64,000 bases of DNA, from positions 1,292,501 through 1,356,500 of the forward strand of contig NZ_JABFCX010000002.1 in assembly GCF_013085255.1 (NCBI RefSeq), in the 5' to 3' direction. Under the pieces are notes generated by a model. That model worked only from the letters and a program-made list of their open reading frames with translations, did not search any database and had not been told where the DNA came from. Origin of the DNA: Parvularcula mediterranea. GTDB lineage: Bacteria > Pseudomonadota > Alphaproteobacteria > Caulobacterales > Parvularculaceae. Shown here one piece after another: positions 35,190 to 44,640 of this stretch; positions within the stretch are counted from its first letter, which is position 1; every line of letters begins with the position of its first letter. A program made the position numbers and the translations under genes.

Positions 35190-36029
35190 CTAGCCGAGGC
35201 GGCCTGACTGGAAGTCATTGAAGGCTTCGCGGAGCTCGTTTTGCGTGTTCATGACGAAGGGGCCGTGGCGGGCGATGGGTTCGCCTATGGGCTGGCCTGC
35301 GACGAGGAGGAAGTGGGCGCCTTCGGGGCCTCCCCTGAGGGCGACTTCGTCTCCTCGTGAAAGGACGGCGATGGCGGGGTCCTTCACTTCTGGCTGGGGT
35401 GTCTCGTGGATGCCCTGGAGGTTGCCGCCATAGACGGCGAGGAAGGCGTTATGGCCGTGGGGGAGGGCTTCGCGGAAGGTGGCGCCTGCCTCGAGCTCCA
35501 CGTCGAGGATGCGGATGTCGGCGTCAGGGCCTGCTGAGCGGCCGGGACCTTCCCCGCCTGCGAGGATACGGACCTTGGCGCCTTCGAGGGTCTCGCTCGG
35601 CACGGTTTCGGCGGGATGGTCGTGCCAGTCGGGCTCGATCATCTTGTGGCTCGCGGGCAGGTTCACCCAGAGCTGGAAACCTGACATCCGGCCCTCGGTC
35701 TGCTCGGGCATTTCGGAGTGGATGAGGCCGCGGCCTGTGGTCATCCATTGGATGCCGCCAGGGGCGACGACGCCTTCATTGCCGCGGCTGTCGCGGTGGC
35801 GCATCCGGCCTTCCTTCATGATGGTGACCGTCTCGAAGCCCCTGTGGGGATGATCCGGGAAGCCGGCAATGTAGTCGTTCGCATCGCCGGAGCGGAAATG
35901 GTCGAGCATCAGGAAGGGGTCGAGGTCAGGCAGCTGTTGCGTGCCCAGCATCCGGGTCAGCTTCACCCCTGCGCCGTCCGATGTCGGCATGCCGGGGCTC
36001 ACGAAAATGATGCGGCGGGTCTCGGTCAT
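35190..36029 (-). CDS. Pirin-family protein (bicupin)
   Basis: 279 residues, two cupin domains. The metal-binding motif of the N-terminal cupin is HPHRGFETVTIMKEGRMRHRDSRGN near residue 59 with His and Glu positions intact, followed by GVQWMTAGRGLIHSE-like GIQWMTTGRGLIHSEMP. Pirins act as quercetinases or redox-sensing transcription cofactors; the function here is unknown. AAGGAGG sits 6 bases before the ATG. It lies between fghA and a long repeat-rich gap, 66 bases upstream of fghA. Confidence 0.93.
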   Translation of the reverse strand: MTETRRIIFVSPGMPTSDGAGVKLTRMLGTQQLPDLDPFLMLDHFRSGDANDYIAGFPDHPHRGFETVTIMKEGRMRHRDSRGNEGVVAPGGIQWMTTGRGLIHSEMPEQTEGRMSGFQLWVNLPASHKMIEPDWHDHPAETVPSETLEGAKVRILAGGEGPGRSAGPDADIRILDVELEAGATFREALPHGHNAFLAVYGGNLQGIHETPQPEVKDPAIAVLSRGDEVALRGGPEGAHFLLVAGQPIGEPIARHGPFVMNTQNELREAFNDFQSGRLG

Positions 36030-36115
36030 GGCGGCCTCCTTCTTAGGAGAGAAAATGGGGGCTTTTGGGTGGCCGGGCGAGGCGGGGAAGGGGAAAGCTG
36101 CTTTGCTCCTCTCCG

Positions 36116-36230
36116 TTTTCCCGGAAAGCCGTGAGGCTTATCCGGGATCCATGGACTGACCTCGCGTCCTGATTGAACCGATCGGTCCATGGGTCCCGGA
36201 AATTCACTGTCGCGAATTCCGGGAAGACGG
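36116..36230. repeat. BIME-like paired palindromic repeat, copy A
   Basis: A half-element ending CCGGGATCCATGGACTGACC (36142-36161) faces an inverted partner starting GGTCCATGGGTCCCGGA (36184-36200), with outer CCCGG palindromes on each side. The same two 20- and 17-base blocks recur in copy B, 603 bases downstream. Confidence 0.85.
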
Positions 36231-36668
36231 GCAGGGGAAAGGTCCGGCCCGTGGGTCCGGCTTCTCGAAAGGAGAGGGATGTCCGGGCGCGGGGTGGTCC
36301 GTGCTCAAACTATGTAATACTGCGCGAGCCAGCCCGCGCCCGGCGGCGCTTTATGCGAGAGGCCATGTCCGCGGGCTTTTGAGGCCGGCGGCTAAGCACT
36401 TCAAACTCTCGAATGACGGGCACGGATCGTGAAGCCGCACGCGCCATCGGCACCGCCCCCGAAGCGAAACACGGAACGACCGGTTCGACCCTTGCGCTCT
36501 TCGGAGGACGCCTTTGTTGTACGCGGAAGGTTGGGGGCGGGGATAAGTTTCCGGCTATTCTTTACCTCACGCGCGTGGCGCTAAGGCGGGGCGGCGCATG
36601 TGCGCCGGAACCGCATTTCGCGGTTCTTGGGGTGGTCTCTTTGCGGAGAGGTGGTCGTTTTTCTTTGG

Positions 36669-36832
36669 GATGGGTCCCGGATCAAGTCCGGGATGACGAT
36701 ATCGGAGCGGTGGTTTCTCCAACTACCGTGTTCCCGGGCTTGACCCGGGATCCATGGACTGACCGGCCCTCCTCTTGATACGGATGGTCCATGGGTCCCG
36801 GATATTCGCTCCCGCGATTTCCGGGAAGGCGG
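36669..36832. repeat. BIME-like compound repeat, copy B
   Basis: Three REP-like units in alternating orientation: 36669-36698 (GATGGGTCCCGGATCAAG..., nearly identical to the unit at 7091), 36727-36757 (inverted, with CCCGGGCTTGACCCGGG), and 36787-36832 (TCCATGGGTCCCGG...). The last two reproduce the 20- and 17-base blocks of copy A exactly. Confidence 0.87.
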
Positions 36833-36872
36833 ATCGCTGTCGCGTTCCGCCCTACGTGCGTCGACTGACCCG

Positions 36873-37496
36873 CTATTGCAGCAGTTGTATTTCTTCGTCG
36901 CTCCAGCACAGGAAGACTCTACGAAAGCCACATCTATCATATGGGAATGTCTTGCAGTCTTCGATCCACCCAAACAGACCGGCGGCCATGATTGCGTCGG
37001 AGTTTGGGTAGATCAGCAAGTCGATGTCGGTATACGCGGAGTAGTCCTTCCGGGCCTTACGTCGAATAGCATCTTGGATCTGCCGAACAGCGAGATCCTT
37101 GGAGCCTTGAGTGATTCCAGCTCCGCCACTGTCGCCGACGTCCTGGTATAGAAACCGTGGTCTCCTGTCGACTTCCGATGCCGCGCGGCGCTTTCCGTCT
37201 ACGGCGGGTGCTGCTTCAGTAAATTCTAGTCCGTACACAGAGTTAGACTCGGTAACCTCGAAGTCCGGAGCGTCTTGGTGCAAAACGGTCACTGGAAATC
37301 TGAGTGATTCCATTGCGACCTGTGAGAGGAGCCAGCGGCGCATCCAGTAGGCTTCCGACGATTGTGAGGTGCGCCTATTCTCGCCAGTGCGCGGACCGTT
37401 TTCGAGCCCTGTCCTACCGAGCTGCTTTCTTAGCTGCTCCTCGTTCGCAGCCTCGTCGATATTAAGGCGGACATGACGAAAGCTTGCTTTGTCCAC
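36873..37496 (-). CDS. Orphan protein with a PD-(D/E)XK-like motif
   Basis: 207 residues, no family named. A central APDFEVTESNSVYGLEFTEA (about 77-96) gives an Asp followed by Glu-x-Thr on the next strand, the spacing of a PD-(D/E)XK-type nuclease core, and RQIQDAIRRKARKDYSAY then DIDLLIYPNS fit the helix and strand that follow. The start is a GTG at 37496 directly after the frmA stop (TAGGTG), with GGAG 7 bases upstream inside frmA, so translation may be coupled. Base composition looks lower in GC than its neighbours, and repeats lie next to it. Nuclease function is inference. Confidence 0.55.
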   Translation of the reverse strand: MDKASFRHVRLNIDEAANEEQLRKQLGRTGLENGPRTGENRRTSQSSEAYWMRRWLLSQVAMESLRFPVTVLHQDAPDFEVTESNSVYGLEFTEAAPAVDGKRRAASEVDRRPRFLYQDVGDSGGAGITQGSKDLAVRQIQDAIRRKARKDYSAYTDIDLLIYPNSDAIMAAGLFGWIEDCKTFPYDRCGFRRVFLCWSDEEIQLLQ

Positions 37497-38603
37497 CTAA
37501 AACTCCACCACGCTCCGGATGCTCTTGCCCTCGCGCATCAGGTCGAAGGCGTCGTTGATCTTCTCCAGCGGCATTTTGTGGGTGATGAGGCTGTCGATGT
37601 CGATGCGCCCTTCCATGTACATGTCGACGATTTTAGGAACGTCCGTACGCCCCCTTGCTCCGCCGAAGGCTGATCCTCGCCAGACGCGGCCTGTGACGAG
37701 TTGGAAGGGGCGGGTCGAGATTTCTTCGCCAGCGCCGGCGACGCCGATGATGACGCTTTCGCCCCAGCCCTTGTGGCAGCATTCGATGGCCTGGCGCATG
37801 ACTTCGACATTGCCGATGCATTCGAAGGAATAGTCCGCGCCGCCGCCGGTGAGCTCGACGAGGTGGCCGACCAGGTCCTTGTGATCCTTGGGGTTCACGA
37901 AATGGGTCATGCCGAAACCTGCCGCCATTTCGCGTTTACTCTCATTGAGGTCCACGCCGACGATCTGCCGTGCACCGACGAGCTTGAGGCCCTGGATCAC
38001 GTTGAGGCCGATGCCGCCCATGCCGAAGACGACGGCCGTTGAATTGGGTTCGACCTTGGCGGTGAACATGACCGCGCCGACGCCCGTGGTGACGCCGCAG
38101 CCGATATAACAAACCTTGTCGAAGGGTGCGTCGGGGCGGATCTTGGCAAGGGCGATCTCGGGCAGGACGGTGTAGTTCGAGAAGGTCGAGGTGCCCATAT
38201 AATGGAGGAGCTTCTCACCCTTGTAGCTGAACCGCGAGGTGCCGTCGGGCATGACGCCTGCCCCCTGCGTCGACCGAATAGCCTGGCAAAGGTTCGTCTT
38301 CGGATGAAGGCAGTAGTCGCACTCACGGCATTCGGGCGTGTAAAGAGGAATGACATGGTCGCCGGGCTTGAGGCTTGTCACGCCCGGGCCGACCTCCTGC
38401 ACGATGCCTGCGCCCTCATGGCCGAGGATCGCGGGGAAGGCGCCTTCGGGATCGGTCCCTGAGAGTGTGTAGGCGTCGGTGTGACAGACGCCGGTGGCCT
38501 TGATCTCGACAAGAACTTCGCCGGCTTTGGGGCCTTCAAGGTCGACCTCGACCACCTCCAGCGGCTTTCCGGCTTCGAAGGCGACGGCTGCGCGGGTTTT
38601 CAT
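37497..38603 (-). CDS. frmA: S-(hydroxymethyl)glutathione dehydrogenase (class III ADH)
   Basis: Oxidises S-hydroxymethylglutathione to S-formylglutathione with NAD, the first step of glutathione-dependent formaldehyde removal. 368 residues. Catalytic zinc site [10 protein letters not shown] and [12 protein letters not shown], structural zinc loop [18 protein letters not shown]-binding [12 protein letters not shown]. The frame is open to 39332, but that part runs antisense through the S9 peptidase; the ATG at 38603 begins [16 protein letters not shown] as in the family, with AGGAG upstream. Divergent from the S9 peptidase. Confidence 0.96.
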   Translation of the reverse strand: MKTRAAVAFEAGKPLEVVEVDLEGPKAGEVLVEIKATGVCHTDAYTLSGTDPEGAFPAILGHEGAGIVQEVGPGVTSLKPGDHVIPLYTPECRECDYCLHPKTNLCQAIRSTQGAGVMPDGTSRFSYKGEKLLHYMGTSTFSNYTVLPEIALAKIRPDAPFDKVCYIGCGVTTGVGAVMFTAKVEPNSTAVVFGMGGIGLNVIQGLKLVGARQIVGVDLNESKREMAAGFGMTHFVNPKDHKDLVGHLVELTGGGADYSFECIGNVEVMRQAIECCHKGWGESVIIGVAGAGEEISTRPFQLVTGRVWRGSAFGGARGRTDVPKIVDMYMEGRIDIDSLITHKMPLEKINDAFDLMREGKSIRSVVEF

Positions 38604-38747
38604 AGCGAGGCTCCTCTTGTTTCGGCTGTGATGTGGCCTGCGTGGGCGCCCGGGTCCAGCGGAGGCGGCAGCGGGACGACTGCCGAACATTGTTTCACTT
38701 CTGGTCCGAAGCCCTAGGTTCCCGGTCAGTTCTTTTGGGAGACGAGT

Positions 38748-40781
38748 ATGCTTCGCGCCGCACTTCTGGCCGGGATGGCCTCTTTTGGCTTCGCTTTCGC
38801 GGATGATCACGGGGAGGCGCCGCGCTTCTCGATGGATGTGGTGTTCGACCTCGAATACGCCTCCGACCCGCAGATCAGCCCTGATGGCGAGACGATCGTC
38901 TATGTGCGCCGGTCGATGGACATCGAGACTGACCGGGTGGCCTCGCATCTGTGGGTCTATGACCTCGAGAGCGACGAGCACCGGCCTCTCTTGGAAGGCG
39001 GAAGCGCCGGGTCCGCGCCGCGCTGGTCGCCGGACGGGTCGAAGCTGGCGTTTCTTTCGTCGCGGGACGGGAAGCCTGACCTGAAGGTGCATCTTGTGGG
39101 GTCGGACCGGACCTATTCGCTGGGGCAGTTGCAGGAGGGGACGAGCGCGCCTGTGTGGTCGCCTGATGGGAAGCGTCTGGCGTTTTCGATGCTGGTGCCT
39201 GACGGGCCGCAGACTTTGATCTCTTTGCCGTCCAAGCCAGAGGGTGCTCAGTGGGCGGAGGGGATCAGGGTTTACGAGGACCTGACGTTCCGGGCCGATG
39301 GCGCGGGCTACCTGCGGCCGGGTGAGCGGCATGTGTTCGTCGTGCCTGTGGAGGGCGGGACGCCTCGGCAGGTGTCGAAGGTGCCGGGTGGTCTTTCAGG
39401 GCCGCAATGGCTTGATGATGAGACTTTGCTCGGCACGGGGAATGCTGACGAGGATCGCGACCTGCAGGCGCTGGTGAGCCGGGTCTACAAGCTGCCACTT
39501 GATGGCGGTGAAGCGGAAGCGCTGACGGGGGCTGATGGGTCTGCTGGCGGTGTGCAGGTCGGCCCTGGCGGGCGGATTGCCTATACGTTTACCCCTGACG
39601 GTAAGAAGACCTATCAGCAGACGGAGCTTTACGTCATGCGCGCCGATGGGTCGGGCAAGAAGAACCTGACCGAGGACTATGACCGGTCGGTGGGTTCTGT
39701 GCGCTGGCGCGGGCGGGATAGCTTTTACGCGCTGGCGGAGGATCGGGGGCTGGTTCGGCTCGTGACGATTTCGTCGGGTGGTGATGTCAGTACGCTTACG
39801 GATGAAGTTGGTAATGAGGGGACCGGTCGGCCCTATTCCTCGGGCAGCTATTCGGTGTCGAAAGATGGCGAGATCGCTTTTACGCGGCGGGTGATGAACC
39901 GGCCTGCGGACCTTGCTCTTCTTGAGGGGCGGAAGGTTGAGCAGCTGACGAGCCTCAACGAGGATGCGCTGGGGCATCTGGCGATGCCGGAGATGATGAA
40001 GGTTTCCGTGCCTTCGAGCGTTGGTGATTTCGAGATCGATGCGTGGATCGCGCTGCCTCCTGGGTTCGAGAAGGATGGCTCTGCGCCGCTTCTTCTGGAG
40101 ATCCACGGTGGTCCGCATACGATGTATGGCGGGTTCTTCTCCGCCGAAGTGCAGCGGTTTGCGGCGGAGGGGTATGTCACCGTTTGGACTAACCCGCGCG
40201 GCTCGACGGGCTATGGGGCAGAGTTCGCCCAGGCCATCGACCTTGCCTATCCGGGTAAGGACTATGACGACCTGATCAGCGTCGTCGACCATATGGTCGA
40301 GGACGGCTACGTCTCCGAAGACAGGCTCTTCGTCACGGGCGGCTCTGGCGGCGGTGTGCTGACGGCCTGGATCGTCGGGAACACGGACAGGTTCGCGGCG
40401 GCGGCTTCGATCAAGCCGGTGATCAACTGGACGTCGGAAGTGCTTTCAGCGGACCTTGCGGCCTTTGGCGCGTTCGAGTGGCTGAAGGAGATGCCCTGGG
40501 AGAACCAGGAGCTCTATTGGGAGCTCTCGCCGCTTTCGAAGGTTGGCAACGTGACGACGCCGACCATGCTGATGGCGGGCACGGATGACTGGCGTACGCC
40601 GAAATGGGAGGCGGAGCAGTTCTACACTGCTCTCAAGCTGCAGGGCGTGGACACGATGATGATCCATGTCCCCGGCGCCAGCCATTATATCGCGGCACGG
40701 CCGAGCCAGCTTCTCGCCAAGACCGAGGCGATCATGGCGTGGTTCGAGCGGTATGATCCTGAAAAGCAGGACGCGGAATGA
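38748..40781 (+). CDS. S9-family prolyl oligopeptidase-like peptidase
   Basis: 677 residues. Signal peptide ([18 protein letters not shown]), then a beta-propeller of WD40-like repeats with WSPDG motifs at 60-430, and a C-terminal alpha/beta hydrolase domain with the nucleophile Ser533 in [11 protein letters not shown], an Asp in [10 protein letters not shown] (about 608) and His in [10 protein letters not shown] (about 645). The order fits dipeptidyl or acylaminoacyl peptidases, exported to the envelope. GGGAGACGAGT precedes the ATG. Its stop overlaps the next gene (ATGA). Confidence 0.93.
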   Translation: MLRAALLAGMASFGFAFADDHGEAPRFSMDVVFDLEYASDPQISPDGETIVYVRRSMDIETDRVASHLWVYDLESDEHRPLLEGGSAGSAPRWSPDGSKLAFLSSRDGKPDLKVHLVGSDRTYSLGQLQEGTSAPVWSPDGKRLAFSMLVPDGPQTLISLPSKPEGAQWAEGIRVYEDLTFRADGAGYLRPGERHVFVVPVEGGTPRQVSKVPGGLSGPQWLDDETLLGTGNADEDRDLQALVSRVYKLPLDGGEAEALTGADGSAGGVQVGPGGRIAYTFTPDGKKTYQQTELYVMRADGSGKKNLTEDYDRSVGSVRWRGRDSFYALAEDRGLVRLVTISSGGDVSTLTDEVGNEGTGRPYSSGSYSVSKDGEIAFTRRVMNRPADLALLEGRKVEQLTSLNEDALGHLAMPEMMKVSVPSSVGDFEIDAWIALPPGFEKDGSAPLLLEIHGGPHTMYGGFFSAEVQRFAAEGYVTVWTNPRGSTGYGAEFAQAIDLAYPGKDYDDLISVVDHMVEDGYVSEDRLFVTGGSGGGVLTAWIVGNTDRFAAAASIKPVINWTSEVLSADLAAFGAFEWLKEMPWENQELYWELSPLSKVGNVTTPTMLMAGTDDWRTPKWEAEQFYTALKLQGVDTMMIHVPGASHYIAARPSQLLAKTEAIMAWFERYDPEKQDAE

Positions 40782-41323
40782 CTCCCGCGGAGTATCAGGC
40801 CGACCTCCGTCGGGCCTATATCGGCGGGGGTCCCGGCGCGTTCGTTTCGGGGATCGTCTGGCTGGTGGCCGCAATCATCGCGGAGGCCAGAGGCGTGGGT
40901 TCGGGGTTCGTCGCGCTTTTTTTCGGCGGCATACTGATCTTCCCTCTTTCGTCGCTGCTCGTGCGGCTGTTCGCGAAGCGGGAAGGGCCGGTGAAGGGCA
41001 ATCCCGGCGGGCTCCTCGTGACCGAGACGCTGCCGGGAATGTTCCTTGGGCTGCTGATCGCTTGGGTCGTCATCGACAGCCAGCCCGAATGGGTCTTTCC
41101 GATCGCGGCGATGGCCGTTGGGACACACTATTTTCCGTTCAGAACGTCCTATGGCGACGTTCTCTATTGGGTCCTTGGCGGGATCATGACTTCGGTGGGC
41201 TTCGTCGCGCTGATGGGCACGGTGGCCTTGCCCTTCAGCGTGCCCTTCGTGATTGCAGGGATCGAGATCGTGTTCGGCGTGATCCTGATCGTCAGAAACC
41301 TAGGGGGCCGGGCGCTCGCCTAG
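40778..41323 (+). CDS. Integral membrane protein of unknown function
   Basis: 181 residues with about five or six membrane helices (AFVSGIVWLVAAIIAEA, FVALFFGGILIFPLSSLLV, LPGMFLGLLIAWVV, VFPIAAMAVGTHYF, VLYWVLGGIMTSVGFVAL, PFVIAGIEIVFGVILIV). The loop HYFPFRTSYGDVLYW in the middle is the most distinctive segment; it may identify a small domain-of-unknown-function family, but I do not name one. Its ATG overlaps the S9 peptidase stop, so the two form an operon. No cue to function beyond that. Confidence 0.75.
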   Translation: MTPAEYQADLRRAYIGGGPGAFVSGIVWLVAAIIAEARGVGSGFVALFFGGILIFPLSSLLVRLFAKREGPVKGNPGGLLVTETLPGMFLGLLIAWVVIDSQPEWVFPIAAMAVGTHYFPFRTSYGDVLYWVLGGIMTSVGFVALMGTVALPFSVPFVIAGIEIVFGVILIVRNLGGRALA

Positions 41324-41558
41324 GTGCATCATTTCAGAGGGGCGCTTCTGCCTGCGCCTCTCGCAGGCGCGGCATGGTGCAGCGCAAGGCGTGGCCAAGT
41401 GTAGATTGTCGCACCTTCGCAGGTGCAGCAAATACTGTCGTGACTCTCTCACAGAGGAACCGCAGTCGTTAAAGTTGATTTAGCAAACGAGCGCTGTAGA
41501 GCTTGGGAACTACTTCGGCGCGGTTCTCGCGCCTGACATGAAGATCGAGGGAGTTTCC

Positions 41559-43739
41559 ATGACTTTAGCGCTCGTGCTCGTCATTCTGGCGGGGCTGGTG
41601 GCCGTTGGGTACGGCATCATCACGACACAGCAGGTGATGAAAGCACCGGCTGGCAATGAACGGATGCAGGAGATCGCCGGCGCGATCCAGGAAGGCGCAT
41701 CGGCCTATCTGTCCAAGCAATACACAACCATCGCCATCGTCGGCGCCGTGGCGACTGTGCTGCTGTTGCTCTTCTTCGGCTTCGATTTCGTCCCGGCCTT
41801 CGGCTTCGTCATCGGCGCGGTCCTGTCGGGCGCTGCCGGTTATATCGGTATGCTGATCTCCGTCCGGGCCAATGTTCGGACCACGGAAGCTTCGCGGCAT
41901 GGCCTGCAGCAGGGCCTCGACATCGCCTTCAAGGCGGGTGCGGTGACCGGTATGCTGGTTGCTGGCCTCGCGCTTCTGGGTCTTGCAGGATACTTCGCGA
42001 TCCTGACCCTCGGCCTCGGTTTCGAGGAAGAGAGCAGGCGGGTCGTCAACGGCCTCGTGGCCCTTTCGCTCGGTGCATCGCTGATCTCGGTTTTCGCGCG
42101 TCTCGGCGGCGGCATCTTCACCAAGGGTGCGGACGTCGGCGGCGACCTTGTGGGCAAGGTCGAGGCAGGCATCCCCGAGGATGACCCCCGCAACGCTGCG
42201 ACCATCGCCGATAATGTGGGCGACAATGTCGGCGACTGCGCAGGCATGGCCGCTGACCTTTTCGAGACCTACGTGGTGACGATTGCGGCAACGATGGTTC
42301 TCGCCTCGATCCTGTTCGTCGGTATCCCGGCAGGCGAGGATGGCGGCCTTTCGGCGGTCCAGACCTTCATGCTCTACCCGCTGGCCATTGGCGGCTCGTG
42401 CATCTTGACCTCGATTGCGGGCACCTATTTCGTGAAGCTCTCCAAGGGCTCCACCAATGTGATGGGCGCGCTTTACAAGGGCCTCATCGCGACGGGCGTC
42501 CTGTCGATCGGTGCACTGCTGATCGTCACGTACTTCGTGACGGGCTTCTCGGACCAGTATGTGATCCCCGGCGCAGGCGGTGACGGCCTTCGGACCTTTA
42601 CCGGCATGAGCCTCTTCTGGTGTGGCCTTCTTGGTCTCGCCGTGACCGGCGCGATCGTCTGGGTCACGGAGTACTACACCGGTACGGGCTTCCGCCCGGT
42701 GAAGTCGGTGGCCAAGGCTTCTGAGTCTGGACACGGAACCAACGTCATCCAGGGCCTCGCGGTCTCGATGGAAGCAACGGCCCTTCCGGCCCTCATCATC
42801 ATCGTCGGTATCGTGACGGCCTTCAGCCTTGCTGGCCTCTACGGTATCGCCATTGCGGTGACGACGATGCTGGCGCTGGCGGGCATGATCGTGGCGCTCG
42901 ACGCCTTCGGTCCGGTGACGGACAATGCTGGCGGCATCGCGGAGATGTCCGAGCTTGAAGGCTCGGTGCGTGACACCACGGACGCGCTCGACGCGGTGGG
43001 CAACACCACGAAGGCCGTGACCAAGGGCTATGCCATCGGTTCAGCTGGTCTTGGTGCGCTTGTTCTCTTCGCGGCGTATGCGGAGGACCTTCGCTACTTT
43101 GCTTCGAAGCCTGAGACCTATCCGTTCTTCGACGGGCTGGTGGTCGATTACTCGCTGATCAACCCTTACGTCATTGTGGGCCTCTTCTTCGGTGGCCTCC
43201 TGCCGTTCCTCTTCGGCTCCATGGCGATGATGGCGGTGGGACGCGCGGCTTCGGCAATCGTCGAAGAGGTGCGCCGTCAGTTCAAGGAGAAGCCGGGCAT
43301 CATGGACCGGACGGAGAAGCCTGATTACGCTCGGGCAGTGGATCTCCTGACCGGCGCTGCGATCAAGGAGATGATCCTGCCCTCGCTCCTGCCGATCCTC
43401 GGGCCGATCGTCCTCTACATCGCCGTTGGCGCAGTGGCAGGCACGGCCCAGGCCCTTGCGGCTGTTGGCGCGATGCTGATGGGTGTGATCATCACCGGCC
43501 TCTTCCTGGCCCTCTCCATGACCGCTGGCGGCGGCGCATGGGACAACGCCAAGAAGTATATCGAGGACGGCAATCACGGCGGTAAGGGCTCTGAAGCCCA
43601 TAAAGCGGCTGTGACTGGCGATACCGTCGGCGATCCTTACAAGGATACGGCGGGTCCGGCAGTGAACCCGATGATCAAGATCACGAACATCGTGGCACTT
43701 CTTCTGCTCGCGTTTCTCGCCAGCCAGGGTGCCGCCTAA
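41559..43739 (+). CDS. hppA: Membrane-bound proton-translocating pyrophosphatase
   Basis: Couples hydrolysis of pyrophosphate to proton export. 726 residues with about 16 membrane helices; the substrate loop [38 protein letters not shown] (about 198-235) and [12 protein letters not shown] near 455 bind Mg-PPi. In the potassium-determining motif [10 protein letters not shown] the second position is Lys rather than Ala, the residue of the K+-independent subfamily. The frame starts at 41538, but the ATG at 41559 has GAGGGA 7 bases upstream and is preferred. Followed by a HAD gene 14 bases later. Confidence 0.96.
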   Translation: MTLALVLVILAGLVAVGYGIITTQQVMKAPAGNERMQEIAGAIQEGASAYLSKQYTTIAIVGAVATVLLLLFFGFDFVPAFGFVIGAVLSGAAGYIGMLISVRANVRTTEASRHGLQQGLDIAFKAGAVTGMLVAGLALLGLAGYFAILTLGLGFEEESRRVVNGLVALSLGASLISVFARLGGGIFTKGADVGGDLVGKVEAGIPEDDPRNAATIADNVGDNVGDCAGMAADLFETYVVTIAATMVLASILFVGIPAGEDGGLSAVQTFMLYPLAIGGSCILTSIAGTYFVKLSKGSTNVMGALYKGLIATGVLSIGALLIVTYFVTGFSDQYVIPGAGGDGLRTFTGMSLFWCGLLGLAVTGAIVWVTEYYTGTGFRPVKSVAKASESGHGTNVIQGLAVSMEATALPALIIIVGIVTAFSLAGLYGIAIAVTTMLALAGMIVALDAFGPVTDNAGGIAEMSELEGSVRDTTDALDAVGNTTKAVTKGYAIGSAGLGALVLFAAYAEDLRYFASKPETYPFFDGLVVDYSLINPYVIVGLFFGGLLPFLFGSMAMMAVGRAASAIVEEVRRQFKEKPGIMDRTEKPDYARAVDLLTGAAIKEMILPSLLPILGPIVLYIAVGAVAGTAQALAAVGAMLMGVIITGLFLALSMTAGGGAWDNAKKYIEDGNHGGKGSEAHKAAVTGDTVGDPYKDTAGPAVNPMIKITNIVALLLLAFLASQGAA

Positions 43740-43753
43740 GCGGAGCACCACCC

Positions 43754-44458
43754 ATGACGATCGGCGCCGTCCTTTTCGATTGTGACGGCGTCCTCGTCGA
43801 CAGCGAGGTCGTCGGCCTCGAAGACAGCGCTGAATTTTTAAGGCAGAGGGGCTTCGACTGGGGCCCCTCTGAGCTTATTAGGCGCTTCACCGGCAAGCGT
43901 GACGACCGGTTCCGGGCAGAGCTGATCGAAGCCTACGGCGACGTCCTTGGCCGTCCTGCGACGGAAGCAGAGGCCGACGAGCTCTTCGAAGGAATGCTCG
44001 AGGCGCGCAGGCTCAATAAGCACAAGATGCAGATCGTCGAGGGCGCTATCGAAACGATGGCGGTGACCCAGCGGCTCGGCCTGCCGATGGCGGTGGCGTC
44101 GTCCTCGCGGCAGGAGCATCTCGACAGCAAGATCGACCGCTTCCGATTCGCAGCCTTCGTGCGTCCTCACGTCTATTCGGCGGACCGAGTCGCCCACGGG
44201 AAGCCTGCGCCCGACATTTTTTTACACAGCGCGGAACAGCTCGGCATTGCCCCGCAAAACTGTCTTGTCCTGGAAGACAGTCCCTACGGCGTTATGGCCG
44301 GGGTGGCTGCAGGTATGGAGGTTTGGGGCTTTCTGGGCGGAGGTCACTGTTTTGATGGGCATAGTGAGCGATTATCGGCTGCAGGCGCCGTTAAAGTATT
44401 CGATGATCATTTCGCAGTGCAGCAAGAACTTATCGCCGTGATGGAAGAACACATCTAG
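43754..44458 (+). CDS. HAD-superfamily phosphatase (subfamily IA)
   Basis: 234 residues. The nucleophile motif is VLFDCDGVLVDSE (Asp9 and Asp11), a helical cap follows, then motif II VASSSRQEH, motif III GKPAPDIFL and motif IV VLEDSPYGVMAG. The small cap and sequence resemble beta-phosphoglucomutase/CbbY-type hydrolases; the substrate is not known. GGAG 8 bases before the ATG. It starts 14 bases after hppA, so it likely shares its transcript. The strong terminator at 44574-44612 lies past its end and is better assigned to the small RNA. Confidence 0.9.
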   Translation: MTIGAVLFDCDGVLVDSEVVGLEDSAEFLRQRGFDWGPSELIRRFTGKRDDRFRAELIEAYGDVLGRPATEAEADELFEGMLEARRLNKHKMQIVEGAIETMAVTQRLGLPMAVASSSRQEHLDSKIDRFRFAAFVRPHVYSADRVAHGKPAPDIFLHSAEQLGIAPQNCLVLEDSPYGVMAGVAAGMEVWGFLGGGHCFDGHSERLSAAGAVKVFDDHFAVQQELIAVMEEHI

Positions 44459-44468
44459 AAAAACCCGC

Positions 44469-44497
44469 TTTACGCGAGTTCCGCGGCAGTCTATTAC
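44469..44497 (+). promoter_or_regulatory. Candidate sigma-70 promoter of the small RNA
   Basis: TTTACG (44469-44474) and TATTAC (44492-44497) each match four of six consensus bases and are separated by exactly 17 bases. Transcription from about 44504 would start at the first base of the predicted RNA stem. Confidence 0.55.
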
Positions 44498-44503
44498 ATG
44501 TGT

Positions 44504-44612
44504 AGGCAGCGCTTCCCCCACCCACCATCGCTGCCTGTTATCCAAGGCGGAATGCGATCGGCCTTTGGACACCAGCGGCAGCGCCGATCCCCCACGGCGC
44601 TGCCGCTTTTTT
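44504..44612 (+). ncRNA. Candidate small regulatory RNA with C-rich loops
   Basis: About 109 nt. Stem 1 pairs AGGCAGCG (44504-44511) with CGCTGCCT (44529-44536) around a 17-nt loop containing CCCCCACCC. A weaker second stem pairs CCAAGGC with GCCTTTGG at 44542-44568. The third is a perfect 13-bp stem (44574-44586 with 44595-44607) with loop ATCCCCCA, followed by six T, a rho-independent terminator. C-rich loops that can pair with GGAGG-type ribosome-binding sites are typical of alphaproteobacterial trans-acting sRNAs. No family match is claimed; expression is inferred. Confidence 0.6.
44574..44612 (+). terminator. Rho-independent terminator (3' end of the small RNA)
   Basis: Perfect 13-bp stem AGCGGCAGCGCCG / CGGCGCTGCCGCT, 8-nt loop, and six T. 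It terminates the candidate sRNA and would also stop read-through from the hppA-HAD transcript. Confidence 0.92.
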
Positions 44613-44640
44613 GTTTAACTGTTCTCTTGTAACGCTTTTG

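Larger units (their letters stand above)
36030..36872. other. Long non-coding gap with palindromic repeats
   Basis: 843 bases between pirin and an orphan gene. Two BIME-like blocks (36116-36230 and 36669-36832) occupy both ends; the centre, 36231-36668, shows no convincing gene, RNA or promoter. A short hairpin GAACCGC/GCGGTTC is present near 36607. Predicted small ORFs here have no ribosome-binding site or codon bias, so I treat the region as repeat-derived intergenic DNA. Confidence 0.65.

Noticed and set aside
36413-36778. Possible 121-residue gene in the repeat region
   Set aside because: It runs through REP-like elements, has no ribosome-binding site, and its composition is that of repeats.
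36030-36872. CRISPR array
   Set aside because: The repeats are palindromic pairs of unequal spacing, without uniform repeat and spacer units or cas genes.
37497-39332. Long form of frmA starting at 39332
   Set aside because: The upstream 243 codons are antisense to the S9 peptidase; the class III ADH start at 38603 has a ribosome-binding site.
44504-44612. Signal-recognition-particle RNA or 6S RNA
   Set aside because: The conserved GGAAGGAAGCA-type SRP motif is absent and the stem layout does not fit 6S RNA.
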